Part shown: piece by piece, positions 48,001 through 61,600 of the stretch
How the letters are laid out: each line of letters starts with the position of its first letter
Position numbering within the stretch: position 1 is the first letter of the stretch
Assembly (NCBI GenBank): GCA_949987565.1
Contig: OX465107.1
Location: 24,075,867 to 24,139,866, forward strand
Direction of reading: 5' to 3'
Length of the DNA stretch: 64,000 nucleotides
From: Luidia sarsii
Lineage: Eukaryota > Echinodermata > Asteroidea > Paxillosida > Luidiidae
Translations under genes and position numbers: made by a program
The notes under the pieces: model-generated
What the model was told of the DNA's origin: nothing
The model's input: the letters and a program-made list of their open reading frames with translations, nothing else
Databases searched by the model: none

Positions 48001-51000
48001 CACACGTTTAGAGGAATGAGCCTTTCGCAGCTCATCTGTTAATGTGAAGCTGTTAGCCAAAGAGTCCAGACGTGGCCACTGTGATTCGTGAATAAGACAA
48101 CCACGGCACTCCCTTGTTTCCTTCAAATTCACGACCAGTTGTCCACTTTTTTCTCCTCTCCTCATGCACGCTCACAGCTACAAGAAGGGCGGCATTGCCT
48201 CCGGCTTCAAGCACGTGGAGCGCAACAAGCACGAGCCCGCCCTGTCAAAGGTCAAGGGCAAGCGCAACGTCAGGGTCATTCCGGTAGGTACTGAATTTGC
48301 TTGACTAGTAAAACAACACCGTAGACTCTTATTGACTTTGCAGGCGATATGTAAAAATCCTGGGTGAAGTTTTTCATTGGAGCATGCACATTCATCTGTT
48401 GCACGGACTGACGCCAGCATCGCAGCGACAAATAGTTGCTTCTAAAATTGAATCACATCCACATACATATAACCTGTAGGCAGACAGCATCTATCGGAAA
48501 TAATATCGGAATACTGGAATGCCTTGGGGGACCAAACTTGGGCGGAAGTAACGAGTACCGCACAAATTTTGTTTTTGTGTGATGTGACGCAAGTTCAAAT
48601 TTCCTCATGGTTCTGTGATGCTTCTGTAACCAAGTGGTATCAAATTAAGGAAATAGGGGTTAAGTTTTACCAACAGAGGCAGAGGAATCAAATTAGATTT
48701 GGATAAAAGTACAAATCATGATTTTTGATTTATTTCAGAAAAAGAACCGTTTTTGGCATGTACAAATTGGCTGTTTAAATTCAGGTGTATGGTAGCATAA
48801 AAAATGGCCAAACGAGGCACGATTTACAAATCAACAATCAATACCTGATAAAATACAGGACTCCAGGCAAGACAACACTACACAACACCATGGCATATAA
48901 TTTGTGTGGTTTTTCTATATTCATGCATGGGTGTGCTCTCTACTTCAGCCCAGAGTGTTATAAGATGGCAGCCTCCATGGCATTTCAGTCTAGTTGCCGC
49001 TATTGACCGTCCATACTATAATATGTCTGTAGATAGTCACATCATTACAGTTTTTCACTGAGTATTTTTTACTCTGACCCTAACAAGAGCATTTTTCGGC
49101 CAAGAGCACCAGTTCTAGCTTTCAGTTTGTAAACCAAGATATGCTGCACTCCCATACTTTGCCATCAGCACCCTTTAAGTTTGATGAGAGTTTGTCTTTG
49201 GAGTCGGGGTATGACTCTGGCGAGTCACTGGCTCTTCTCACAACCACACTCATTCTCCCCCCCAAAAAAAAAAAGATTACTTACACAGTGTCACCGCCAA
49301 GATAGTTTGCCACAGATTCCTGGCATCCCTAGGCTGTGGAAATCCTGCATCAACTAAGTATACCTCAGATTGCAACTGTTGGGGTGTTTTTTTTTTCCAT
49401 TTTCTTTTCCGGGGGACCCTCTAATTGTTGCTGATCTTTTTTATCCAGGTGGCGATGTCCTGGGATTCCTTCAACAATGGGGACGTCTTCATCCTGGAGC
49501 TGAACCAGAAGGTCTACGTCTGGACTGGCTCCAAGGCCAACAGGCAAGAGAAGATCAAGGTAAAGGCCGCCGACGAGAACCACAAACATCTCCAGAGTCA
49601 AGTCATTCAGCTCGGATGAACTTATTCCAGGAGCATCTAACTTTAATCCAGTGTCTTGAGTTGTGTAAGCACTATAGAAACACAATGAGTGCATGGTTCT
49701 CTCAATAAAGGGTCAACTCGACAGCAACGACGAAGACCAAGAAATTGGCTTCCTGTTGGATTATCCAAAATAAGGCCTAATTTCTTTAGGTCCTGTGAAC
49801 TTCATTGTAACTTCAGACACCATCTGCGGATCTTGGCATCCTGTCTGTCTGAATAGAGGGCTGGTTTTGTCCACCAATCCCCATTCAAACTATGTGTCAG
49901 TGAACAGACTATATTTTGTCAGTGTACAATAATGAAAGGGCAAGGTAAGTGCATGAAATGAACGTGAAATAATAAGAAATGGGGCAAGAACAAAGGTGTT
50001 AGGTAGTAGCGACGTTTCAGTTGCTGTAACTGACCTGTAACAAACCTTCATCAGGCAACTGAAGAATGTGCGCTGTGGCGTCCACTTGTATTCGCTTCAC
50101 CGGTTCCTGTATGCCGGTTTGCGGACGTCGTAGTGGTGATTATGCGGTTTGGCGCGCGGTTCTGGCGTTCCTCTACCGAGCCTGCCCGTGGTGGGTTGGC
50201 GGTCGTGGTGTGGGATGGTGGGGAGCCAGAAACCGTGGATGTCTAAAAATGGGCCATTGATTTCGGGAGACACTTCAGCAAGTAAAACAAAACAAAAACC
50301 CCACAACAGCGCCACCAAGTGTCTGTGTGGCCTCCACCGTGTCTCAATGGCCTTGCTCTCTTTGTTTGGAAATCTACAGGGAGGCCAGTACGCCAAGACG
50401 GTTAGGGACGACATGTACAGCGGCAAAGCCCACATCGTGTACTTGGAGGAGGGTGAGCAACTCCCGGAGGACATCACCAAGGCCCTGGGGCCCGCCCCAA
50501 AGACCTTCAAGGACTCGGCCGAGGAGGACGAGACCTTCTCCCGCAAGAACGTCACCAACACCAAGCTGTACCAGTGAGTGGGAACCGCAATGTCTCTGCT
50601 ATGTAATGGAGCCACGGTCGGGAATCAAACCCCACGCCTCTGAATTGACCGGAAAGACTTCCGGAATTTTTTTTCTGGATTTCAGGAAATGGCGTGGTTT
50701 TTTTCTTCGGATTTCTGGAATTTTTTATTTATTTTTTTATGTCAAACTGCTATCTCAAACTGCTGAATTTCATCTGTTAAAACCCTAAAAACTTAATGGC
50801 GCCTTCACCCCTGCCGTGAATCTCACAATCACATCTCTCAGTCGCGTAAGCGCTCACTCGCAGTCGCACAATTTATTAGCCTTCGGTAATTTTCAGGAAA
50901 TGACTTTGTTAGTCACTTACATCCCTGAATAGCTCAGGTGACCTATAGTATAGTGGGTATCAAACAATCACTAAACATGGCAGCCCCCAGATCAAGCAGC

Positions 51001-54000
51001 CGCTGATTTAAAATACACCATGATTATTACACTAGTTTGTTTGATCGAGGCTTTTCTGTCTCAAAATCTATGCAGAATATTCCGGAGTTTGTACCTTGAG
51101 ACCTTATGGGAATACCCTCTATGGATATCCTCTTGGATAGGCAAGAGTGCACTCTTTGTACCTGCATTGTCACTGAATTTTAATAACACTAGAAGGCCCC
51201 AAAGATGGCTGCCGGTGCAAACGCTCTATAAGTCACGTGATGACATCACGCAATGGGTCTACTACATGCCAACCCTTTCTGCCTCTGGATCTGACGATGA
51301 GCGCTAATTCTCGTTGAAAGTGTTCGTGTTGTTTGTCTCCCTCTTGCAGCGTGACTGATAAGTCTGGTGCTCTTGTCGTCACAGAGAAAGCTGTGTGTCC
51401 ATTAACTCAGGACCTGCTGGACTCTGATGTAAGTGTGCAGCTCCCTCTCTGGTCATCTTTGAACAATCCGTGTCATGATGGACTTCAAGCACTTCAAAAA
51501 TTAAATACAATACAAATTCGAAACAGAAAAATTCAATACAAAACAGATTCAATCCAGATTCAATACAGAAAAATTCAATACAGATCCGACTTGACTGACA
51601 TGATCTGATCTGACTAAATCTGACTAAATGTGAATAGAGTGATATACAAAAATGTTGCAAACTGCTTACTGACTAAAATTACCAAAATGCAAATCTCAAA
51701 ATTTAGTTGGCCTGACGTTTCGATCCTAGCAGGACCTCTCTCAAAGGTGCAAAGGTGCACTCAAAGGTGCCTTTGAGAAAGTTCCTGCTAGGATCGAAAC
51801 ATCAGGCCCGCTAAATTTTAAATGTGAATAGATTTTTTTTTTTTTGAATTATAGTGGATGATTGAATGTTGGTATAAATTTAATTGTACTCCATGAGTGT
51901 TTAAATGAATTATAATTGAGTGTTTGATCAAATTAATTGCTTGTGTGTATATGTCTGTTTTTAATGAGCTGTCCATACACCAATGTAATTGCCTTTTAAG
52001 GGATTAATAAAGAATTTTGAATTGAATTGAATTGCTTAAAATTCCTAGTTGTGCATTAGCCGCTGTGTGTTTTGTGTGATTGATATCATTGAATTACAGT
52101 GCCCATTTTGCATTTAAAAAAACGCGATCTTTCTCTTTGTTCTGATTGGTTGGTAGGACTGTTACATCATCGACCAGGGAGGAGCCGGCATTTACGTCTG
52201 GAAGGGCAAATCAGCCACCCAGCAGGAGAAAGTCAGGGCCATGAAGAATGCCGAGGTGAAGTATTGCCACGGTGACCACGGGCCCGTTGCCACGGCGGCA
52301 ACCCCCCACCCTAGCCGCCGCGGCCGAGCCCATGCGATCCACCCGGCAACAGGGCATCTTCATTGCACTGAGGCAGTCTGGCGAGGGTCGAAGGTCATGC
52401 CCCACCCCCCCTCAAAAAAAAAAGGCAACGATCCCAAAAGTCACTTCAGGAAGATCTATTCTCGTAACAAAGACACCATAGACTAATCTGAACAATTGAA
52501 TAACCCAACATGGTGCACAACCCTGTCATTGATTGAATCGACGTCTCTCCGTCCCGCTCCGATTGGTGGGAGCGCATGGTTGACCTTTGACCCCCGCCGG
52601 CCTGTCCATTTTTTCCTCCCACGATGGTTTGAAAGGAAATTGTCAGCGGTGTTGACACTGTTATTACTGTATCACTGTTTATTACCCCCTCGCTTGTTGC
52701 TGGAAGCTTGCCGTCTTGTCACTGAAGTTGCACTCAGGGGCCGTCACCCACAGCCAAAACCAGCACACTCCCAACCCCCTGCTTTTGATAGCACTTTCGG
52801 GCACAAGAGTTTAACATCACGCACATATGCATTTCAAAGCACCAGAGTAGAAAAGAACACATTTTTCAGCAGCGTGTCTATCACTAATAAAAATGAGGGT
52901 CTTTGAGGGTTTTTTTCTTTCTAAATTTCATTTCCATTCATTGCATGTGGTTCCACGCTCTCAATCCATTGCACGCATCCTTCTTTCACCTCCATCTTTT
53001 CCGATGAAAGGCGTCCAGAGTTGTAATAAAACGAGCAACTAGTCGACGTAGACATTACGTGTCAACCTATGTATGATGAACAAATAACATGAAAATATTG
53101 CAGACTGCCTGCAAGAGTTTTGGTATGACTCCCCCACCCTGGGCTAGGATGGATGGCTCACTCAGGCTCTGCTGCTGAAGAGAATTTCTTCAGACTTTTC
53201 CATTTACTTGGCTTTTGGAATGCCTGTCTTAAAATGGAGATGAGTGTTGTCAGTTGATACATAAAGAGTTGCCCACTATCCCCCATGCCACAGTAATGGA
53301 TGACTCACTTAGCTGGTGTGGAAAGAACACTCTACCGTAATCTTAATCTTCCCAGCCCTAATCTCTCCCAATAAAATGAAATCTTTGGCCTTCCATGTCA
53401 GGAAGTTTTCTGGGTTTTCTATTGTATTTTGGGGCAGGGTTGGCTGATTTTATTCATTTATTTATTTTTGAAGGACTTTTTTCAACTATGTCCAAGATTT
53501 TGGGATTTTTTTTTGGTGGCAGGGCTTGCTTGGGAACAGCTTGGAACAAGTTTTAAGAGAGGAATGTATTTATGCTGAGGCTTGGAAATCTCCCTTCCCT
53601 TCTCCCTGTTTTTCAGTTTTCTCTCCCGTTCTGATCCTCATTAATTTTCATTTTCATCCATCTCCTAATCCTGCTTGCACGCTTGGTGTTTTTTTTTGGT
53701 CAATTTCATTGGTTTGGCAACATGTAAATCAACTAATGCCATGCGTTTGTATTTTCCCTCTTCCCTGATTAACCCTCTCTTCCCTTTACAACGTATATGT
53801 ATCTACCTATAAACCATTTTTGTTTAATTATTTTGCTTGATATCATCCTCTATTCCCAGCCATTATAGCTATGTTCTGTGACTATTATTTCTATTACACA
53901 CATAAACCATAAGGCCAAGTAAAACAAAAAAACATGTTTAGCGTCCTGTTTTTTTTTTTTTTAAGGAAGGAGGCCCTTTTTTTTCTTATCTTTTTTTCAA

Positions 54001-57000
54001 AATGGCCGACCAACCCATTTAATCAACACAATCGGCTGGGCTATTTTTCCAAGATCAAAAAGGTTAACACGTACGAATAGATAATTTCCACAGTTGCGGC
54101 TGAGTGTATATAAAAACTACAACTTTTGTTTAAATAATTTTAATTCATGGAAAAAAATCATGAAATTTACTATTTTTTTACAAAAAAACAACAACAACAA
54201 GAGCAGGCATGTCCAAGAAGGGAGCATACGGGGACGCTAAACATTAAAAAAAAAAAATTGGCCTAAATCTAATTCTTTAAACCATTCTCTATGCTTGGAC
54301 TGTGTCTACGGATGCTCACCATTCTGTGGCCCTGTGTGCTTCACACTGATTCAGATCTCCGTCCACCGGTTCCCTCCATCCACCAGGCAGTATTCAGCTT
54401 GGGAACCGGTGCTCAGAACTCTGACCCAGATCTGGCCAAATGTGTGTGGTCTATCCTCAAACAAAGTCCTCGATATACTATTGTTTATTGCACCTCAGTA
54501 GTTCACCAGATGAAGAAAACAGATTAAACGATCAAATTTGAAAGCACAAAATAAATTAGCAAAAAGTCATGTGTCCAAATAATTTGGCCTGCAAAAGAAA
54601 ATGAAAATTCAGCGATCTAAAACTTACAGTTTGCATCGCCACCTATCCAATAAAATTGTAACCTTTGAGAACATACATGTAGGTGTATAACAGTTTAACT
54701 AACTCTAATATCAAGCTAGCATTATTCTGACCAATCACAGGAATCCATACTATTAGAATCAGCTGGATTTAACATTTAATTTCCTTAGCAATACCACCAT
54801 TTGACCGTTAACATCCACCATAGTGATCAAGGTTTTTGGGGACTACTGACAACTGCCTAACCCATTCACAGACGTCTTCATATCAGAAATTTTGATGGAC
54901 TGCTACAGCGGGGAAAACTAATCCATTTATTCACCGGTTCACAGCGAGACCTTGAAGCGACTTCAGTGCACGGTATGCTGGGTGAGAATGGTCAGAACTC
55001 GTGGCCGAGTTGGTGAAAAATGTGGAGGGTCATTGGAGGTCATTTGGTCTTTTAGTCAATTGTGGGATATCAAGTTAAGGTAGTAGGTAGAACTGTTCCT
55101 ACAGCTTCACAATATCCGCCGATAGTCACTTGGTATTTTAACTCAAAACAAACTACTTGCATGACAGGTTCAATATTGAATAAGTGATCTTACTTATCCA
55201 TAAAAATTATCCAAAAATGACAGCCCAGATATTGAATGATTACTGTCATGAGTTTCTTGGTTTTCTCGTTTTCCTTTTATTTTTAATGTCTAAAACTGTT
55301 AACTGACTACACCTGTCCTGTAAAACTCACAGTTCTGTTGGTCATGAATATACAGGCTATGAATAGTAGCCTTGCAAAAAGACTAGCTATAGAGAATTGT
55401 GTGAAGTTTCAAAGAAAAGCATTCTTGCTTTGCTCAAGAATCCAGTCTCTACCAAAACTTGTTTGTCAACGACCTAAGATATAATTTTTATTTTTTTGGG
55501 GGGGGGGTTGGAGGAGGGGTCATTGCACTTGTGGCTTCATAAAGTAATTACTTCCGTTGAAGTGATAGCATTACTATTTTTCTTCATATTTAACATTTTT
55601 AAAAGTCGGTCTCACTCCACATTTCTGGCCACTTGACTGCGAGGTCTGTTCCGTTCCCCTGCAGAGGCCAGCCCATTGTATATGGTGATATCGTAATGAC
55701 ATTGGACAGCATTCTGACAATGGCCTGTTATTTGCCCGTTCCCGTCTCAACGAATTGAAAACCTTGCCGTATTCCGTCATTGTTGAAGCGATATGAATGA
55801 TTGGGCTCGGAGAATTCCCTATTTTTAGTCGTCGTGTCATTGTTCTTGAAAATTTTGTTTTGGAGGCTTCCAAGGATAAGTGGTATTGGCCGTATGTAGG
55901 AAAGCCACGTGGTAGCCTTTGGAAGTTAATGTAGCGTGTAAAGCCTCATGAACATAGGTATCCACAGGCACTTTTGAGCCGAGTGTGTGTATGACATTTA
56001 AATGGGTTCACCGGGGGGACAGAGCCCTGGGCAGGCTCCACAAACGTTCATGACAGCTGACGGTGTCTGTTGCCAGTTTGGATGATTGGAAGGTTTGCAT
56101 GGTGGAAATACCAAGTAGGTTTGCAGTGACATCGTGTACATCATCTCTGAAGAGAAGGAGTATAGCTCTGAAAAGAGCTGGTAACTCAATGTTTCGGGTA
56201 GTATGTGCTCTGCCTGTCGACAGGAGGCTGCTGGATTCCAATTATTTTTTAGAGCCGTACTCCTCTTAAGAGACTGTGTACATGGTGTCACCGAAAAAAC
56301 CTCAAAGACAGTTGCTTTCGGTATCCACTTGCAATCCCCTTGCACAGACAGGCCAGCAGAATAGAGCCCATCTGACTAAACATGATGGATATTTGGAGAG
56401 ACTTGAGATTTACAGTAAATATTCATTTCGGAAAATAAGTTTCCTCCTGCAAACAAAATGTGGGTTTCTTTATGTCACTAACCCCCCCCCCCCCAAAAAA
56501 AAATGGACATGTGGAATTTGATTCAACAATAATCAACCAAAGTTGCTGATCAGTACTAGAAACCAGTCACATTTGCAATCAATCGAAAACAAAATTTGTG
56601 CCCTGCCTGTTTCCAATTAGATGTCATTCAAGAAAAGTAGCTGACATATTGATATCGGTAGTTTGCATTTGCCTGTAGAATTGTATCTTATTAGTCTGGC
56701 ATACCAAGTCTGGAAAATCAAAGAATGCCAAAATTGAAAGAGGGAAAACTGTTTGGGAACCTTTGAACAATAATTTGAAGAATGCCAAAGAAAACTCTGA
56801 CTGGACCAGGGACTTGAACCCGAGACCTCTGGTATGCAAAACCAGAGGTTTCGGGTTCATGTTCCGGTCCGGTCAAAGTTTTCTTTGCCATTTTTCAAAA
56901 ATACCGGTAATACATGCACAACAAAGTCATAATGTCCTAAAAAATTGAAACAAATGTATTTCAAATCAATCAAGGAAATATTTGTCTGTAACTTGGGAAT

Positions 57001-58584
57001 GTTGGTTTTCATTCATCCTGCACATCCAACACTTTTTGGAAGCTCTCAAATCTTTGCAAATGTTGATCTTCGGAAACCTGGTATACCAGACAAGTTAAAA
57101 ATAAGTTAGTGTCGTAAATAGTGTTACTGTCTCTGAAGAGGTGGAGTTTTATATATGTATAACTGGTTGTTTTTTCCTGTTTTGAATTTGACATTTTTTG
57201 GCCACTGCACACTATACAATATGACAATGAAACCAGCATGCCTTCTAACTCTGTTGCTATGGTTGAGACTGTTGATACTTGACTTAATGAACAGCCCCAG
57301 GGTCTGTTGAAAAAAAAATTAATCTTGGTTTTTCAATACAGTATACCGGTACGTCTGCAAAAGAAAATCCAAATGAGACCTTGTAGTTTGGACTTAGATT
57401 TAGCTGGATGGTATAGTGTGCAGTAGGCTTTTACTTCTACCCTATCTTGAAGATGTACCCTCAGCCCATTTGCCCTTGTGGAGATATTCAGGATATATTT
57501 CTGGTAATATGGCTGAGCTTGAGATTGGTTGCATGGGTTGAGGCTGGTAGAGAAAAAACAGAGAGCACGCTTATGCTATGTGATTGAAGAATGACGCCAT
57601 TTCTGCTTTTTAGAAAGAAAAAAGTGCTTGAGGCTATCAACATTCTTGAGCTTATACCTGTAAATAGTTGTGGCTGTATGGCACCCTATCTTCATTTTAT
57701 GGAGTATACTCCATTAGTTTATGAGGTGCCAGTTTTATGCTTCTTGTTAGGATTTGTTTCTATGGCCCATGCCCCATACGAATGAATTGGCTGTGGCTTT
57801 AAATAACACTCGGTCTCATGGAAGCCGCTGGCTAGTGGCTGCAAGCATGTCCCATAGACCTCTGTGTGATTTTCAGCCATAGCCAATGAATTCAGACATG
57901 GCATCACCAGTACTATACCCCAGGTAGAATGTAGCTGTGAAGCCGCCTTGCTTGAAAGCTGCATGTAGGCCACAAAGGGAAAAGCCGGTGTGAACAAATT
58001 CCATTCCAGTGCATACAGTATGGTGACAGATAAACCATTGGCCATGGCAGATAGGCCAGATCCAACATGAGACTGTGTATATGGCTGTGCCTACATGTAC
58101 ATCCTAAACCTCTATATGTTTATATGTTGAGTCACAGCCACAGCCACAGCCACAATGTGTTATCAGAGTTATTCACATTATGTTCTGTACTCATTGGGAT
58201 TGTCCCATCTTACCTGTATGTTATGGTCTGAAAACTGCTCTGAATCTGACAAAAATAAGTACCATTTACTTCTAAATTCCTTTGCAAGATCCATAGTGTT
58301 GCCAGCCGATGAGTTGAGTCAAGGCTGGCTATTGAGCTTCGGAGGATTATGCCAGAATCTTGGTCATGTGACATTTCCGGAAAGCATATCAGTCCAGTCA
58401 CCATGGTACTGCCCAGTTGGACCTGACTCATTTATAATTTGTCAGATTCTGAGCAGAGAGATTGTGAAATCAGATGTCATGTTTCCATTGAATTATGCTT
58501 GAATTTTAATTTAACTACCCCATTTTTTTAAAATCAATACAGGTCTACAGCGATTTTGCTTTTGACACTTGTTCGGATGAAGAT

Positions 58585-58616
<32 letters not shown>

Positions 58617-61600
58617 GGGGAATCACCCGTTGGGATAACAGGCGGTGTTTCCATGGTAACCTTGCTCTCACCACCCACAGGGGTTCATCAAAGCCAAGCA
58701 GTACCCTAAGGGCACCCGCATCACGGCCGTCAATGACGGCGCCGAGCCCACCGCCTTCAAGTACGTCTTCAAGGACTGGCGCGACAAGAACGCCACGGTG
58801 GGCCTGGGCAAAGTGCCCCGGAGCAACATCGGTACGCTTGTCCAAGAGTGCAGGGGGAAGGGGGGGGGACTGGGTTTTTTTACTCTCTCTTTGCACTCCC
58901 CCCTGTCACCCTCAACGAAAACAGCAAACCCAATTTCCTCTTCCTACATGTATCTGCACCCTATCCGTACCATTTTCAATCCCAATCCACTTCCTAACCA
59001 CTCCTTATCCACACCTCCGCTCCCTATCGACATGCTATCCACTCCCTGTCCATTTCCAATCCACACCCCATCCGTCCCCTTTCCACTCCATATCACTCCC
59101 TTATCACACCTTATCCACACCTTATCCGCACACCTTATCCGCACACTATCCGCACACTATCCACACACTCCACACTCTATCCACACCCTTTCCACTTCCA
59201 ATCCACTCCCTAGTCACTCCCTATCCACTCCCTATCCACACACTACCCACACCCTATCCATTCCCTATCCACTCCCTATCCACAACCTATCCACAACCTA
59301 TTCACAGCCTCTCAACAGCCTCCACAGCCTCTCCACACCCTATCCACTCCCAATCCACTGCCTATCCTCAACATATCCACACTCTCCACACCCTCTCCAC
59401 TCCATATCCACAGCCTATCCACTCCCTATCCTCACCAAAACACACCCTATCCACGTTCCATCCTTGCCTAATCCTCACCACATCCTGTCCTAAACAATAC
59501 AGTCCTCTTCCACTCCCACCTTCCAATGGACCTTTCCCATGAAATATGCAAATTAGACCTAGCACATGCGCTTAACTAAATTGGTGGGCAAGCGGGCTGC
59601 CAACCAATCATAGTTTTCCACGGGCGTGCGCGCGTTCCTTCTCACAAACAGTTTGGCGTGCGGTCATTGGCTATTCAGCGTCTCCTACGCGCGTATTTCA
59701 AAACCTGCACGCAACGCACACTCGTTTGCCCACCAATTTAGTAAAGCGCATGCGCCATATTTCATGGGAAATGTCCGTTTCCATGCCATTCTAATTTGTC
59801 AATACCCCCCACCGCCGTGCAGCCAAGATTGACTACAAGAAGTTTGACGCCACCACCCTGCACAAGAAATCCACCAGTGACTTTGAGGCCAACCCGGCAC
59901 TGGCCGCCTCCTCTGGCATGCCTGATGACGGCAATGGTACAGTCAAGGTAAAGAAACAAACACCACAACAACTCCAGCACCTCTTGAAATCCAAGCAAAA
60001 GGAACCCGACCCATTCACAACTTACTGACTCATTGCCAGCCCTAGAAGAAGTAGGACAGACAAACCAGAACAGCTCCAGCCGTACTTTGAGGCCTGGACC
60101 GTCCGCCCATTCCCCAGGTAGCAATCTATCAAGAAACGCAGTGGCTGTTGTTACGGCAGTCGTCCGTGTGGTTCCCTGACTTCACAGTATTTGTCAGGAT
60201 GTTTAGCTCTTGGAACCAGACTATCAGCTAATAGACTGGTTCAACCAGCCTACAATGCTGACGAAATACAATCAAGTCAGGGAACCACACGGACGACTGC
60301 CGTAACAACAGCCACTGCGTTCAAGAAAAGCCCTGGGTACAACTGATTAGACTGCAGTCCTTCCTCAATATCCTGGAAGAAACAGGACCCCAACCCCAGA
60401 CACACAAGAACAGCTCCAGCCTTACTTTGAGGCCTGGACCGTCTGCCCATTCCCCAGGTAGCAATCTATCAAGAAAAGCCCTAGGTACAACTGAATAGAC
60501 TGCGGTCCTTCCTCGAAATCCTGGAAAAAGCAGGACCCCCAAACCCAGACACACTAGGACAGCTCCAGCCATACTTTGAGGCCTGGACCGCCCATCTTCC
60601 AGGTAGCAATCTACCAAGAAAGCCCTGGGTATGATTGAACAGACTGCAACTAGGCTTGGATGGGCACTATGCTTAGGAAATGAGGAATCATGGATTCTCG
60701 GCTCTGTCCATGGGGATAAATTCAAACCCATGAGCGCGTCATTCCCGAGTGCCTGTGATGAGACCTCCATGCGCACTCGCAGAATTAGATGAACCAGAAC
60801 TGGTCACCTACCTCAGTAACTGCCCATTTTGACTGCTGTGATTGACATACGAGAGCACAATGATATTGCCAGCCCTCTGGGTGTTGCTTTGAACAAGCTG
60901 ACTGCTGAGACCAACAACTTTAGGAGGACATTCAGCTATGTATTGTGAAGTGCATTTCAAAATTGTCAATCACTAAGTTGTCATTTCTCCTGAGGTAAAC
61001 ATCATTCAAATAAAGGGCGTTCATATTTATTTGTTTGGCTAGTGAACAAGCGGCCAGTCACTGGTACAGTCGGAGCTCTTGCTCCTCTTTACTCAAAATG
61101 TACCCTTCCGTCTTCAGTTCAAGGATCAGTTCTCGGGTCTTTGTCATTCAACATCTCTGCCGTTGACCTTGCTTTCTGTGTTCAGTCTGGCCGTGTGCAA
61201 CATGAAGATGAGATCCATCTTTTGCAGGATTATTTGACGCAAAGCTGATTCTGCAACACTTGGTCAGCATTCTGACTCGGTGCAAATTGAACAGAATCTC
61301 AAAAGAGATGATTTACTTGGTGTCACGGCCAACTTTCCGCTCAGATCTGGCGCATTGAGGACTTTGAGATGGTGGAGCTTGACCCCAGCCTCTACGGTCA
61401 GTTCTTTGGTGGGGACAGCTACGTCGTCCTCTACACGTACAAAGTGCGTGGCCGAGAGCAGTACATCATCTACTTCTGGCAGGTGAGTTCTCTGTCCCTT
61501 CCCCCTCCTTCATCTCCCACCTGGGACCCAAAATAAGTGCTGCTTTTAACATTTAATTATTTTTTTTGGGGAAAACAATGTCAAAGCTTGAACCTGAGAC

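Larger units (their letters stand above)
52256..58680. other. 6.4-kb intron inside G3
   Basis: Contains a GC-rich first 200 bases without family resemblance, then AT-rich sequence with poly-T and poly-A runs, the hairpin at 56117-56303 and the inverted SINE heads at 56765. 52500-56100 and 57130-58680 show nothing recognisable, apart from a ~20-base T-run before the acceptor (58590-58614). Confidence 0.75.

Noticed and set aside
52256..52490. Possible extension of gelsolin exon 8 through its GC-rich flank
   Set aside because: Direct joining of exon 8 to 58681 gives [12 protein letters not shown], the expected G3 sequence; the extension has no gelsolin similarity and ends in low-complexity sequence.
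58556..59542. 328-codon and 231-codon plus-strand frames rich in Ser, Pro, Thr, Tyr
   Set aside because: They run through the G-poor minisatellite; only 58681-58831 is a true exon and it uses another frame.
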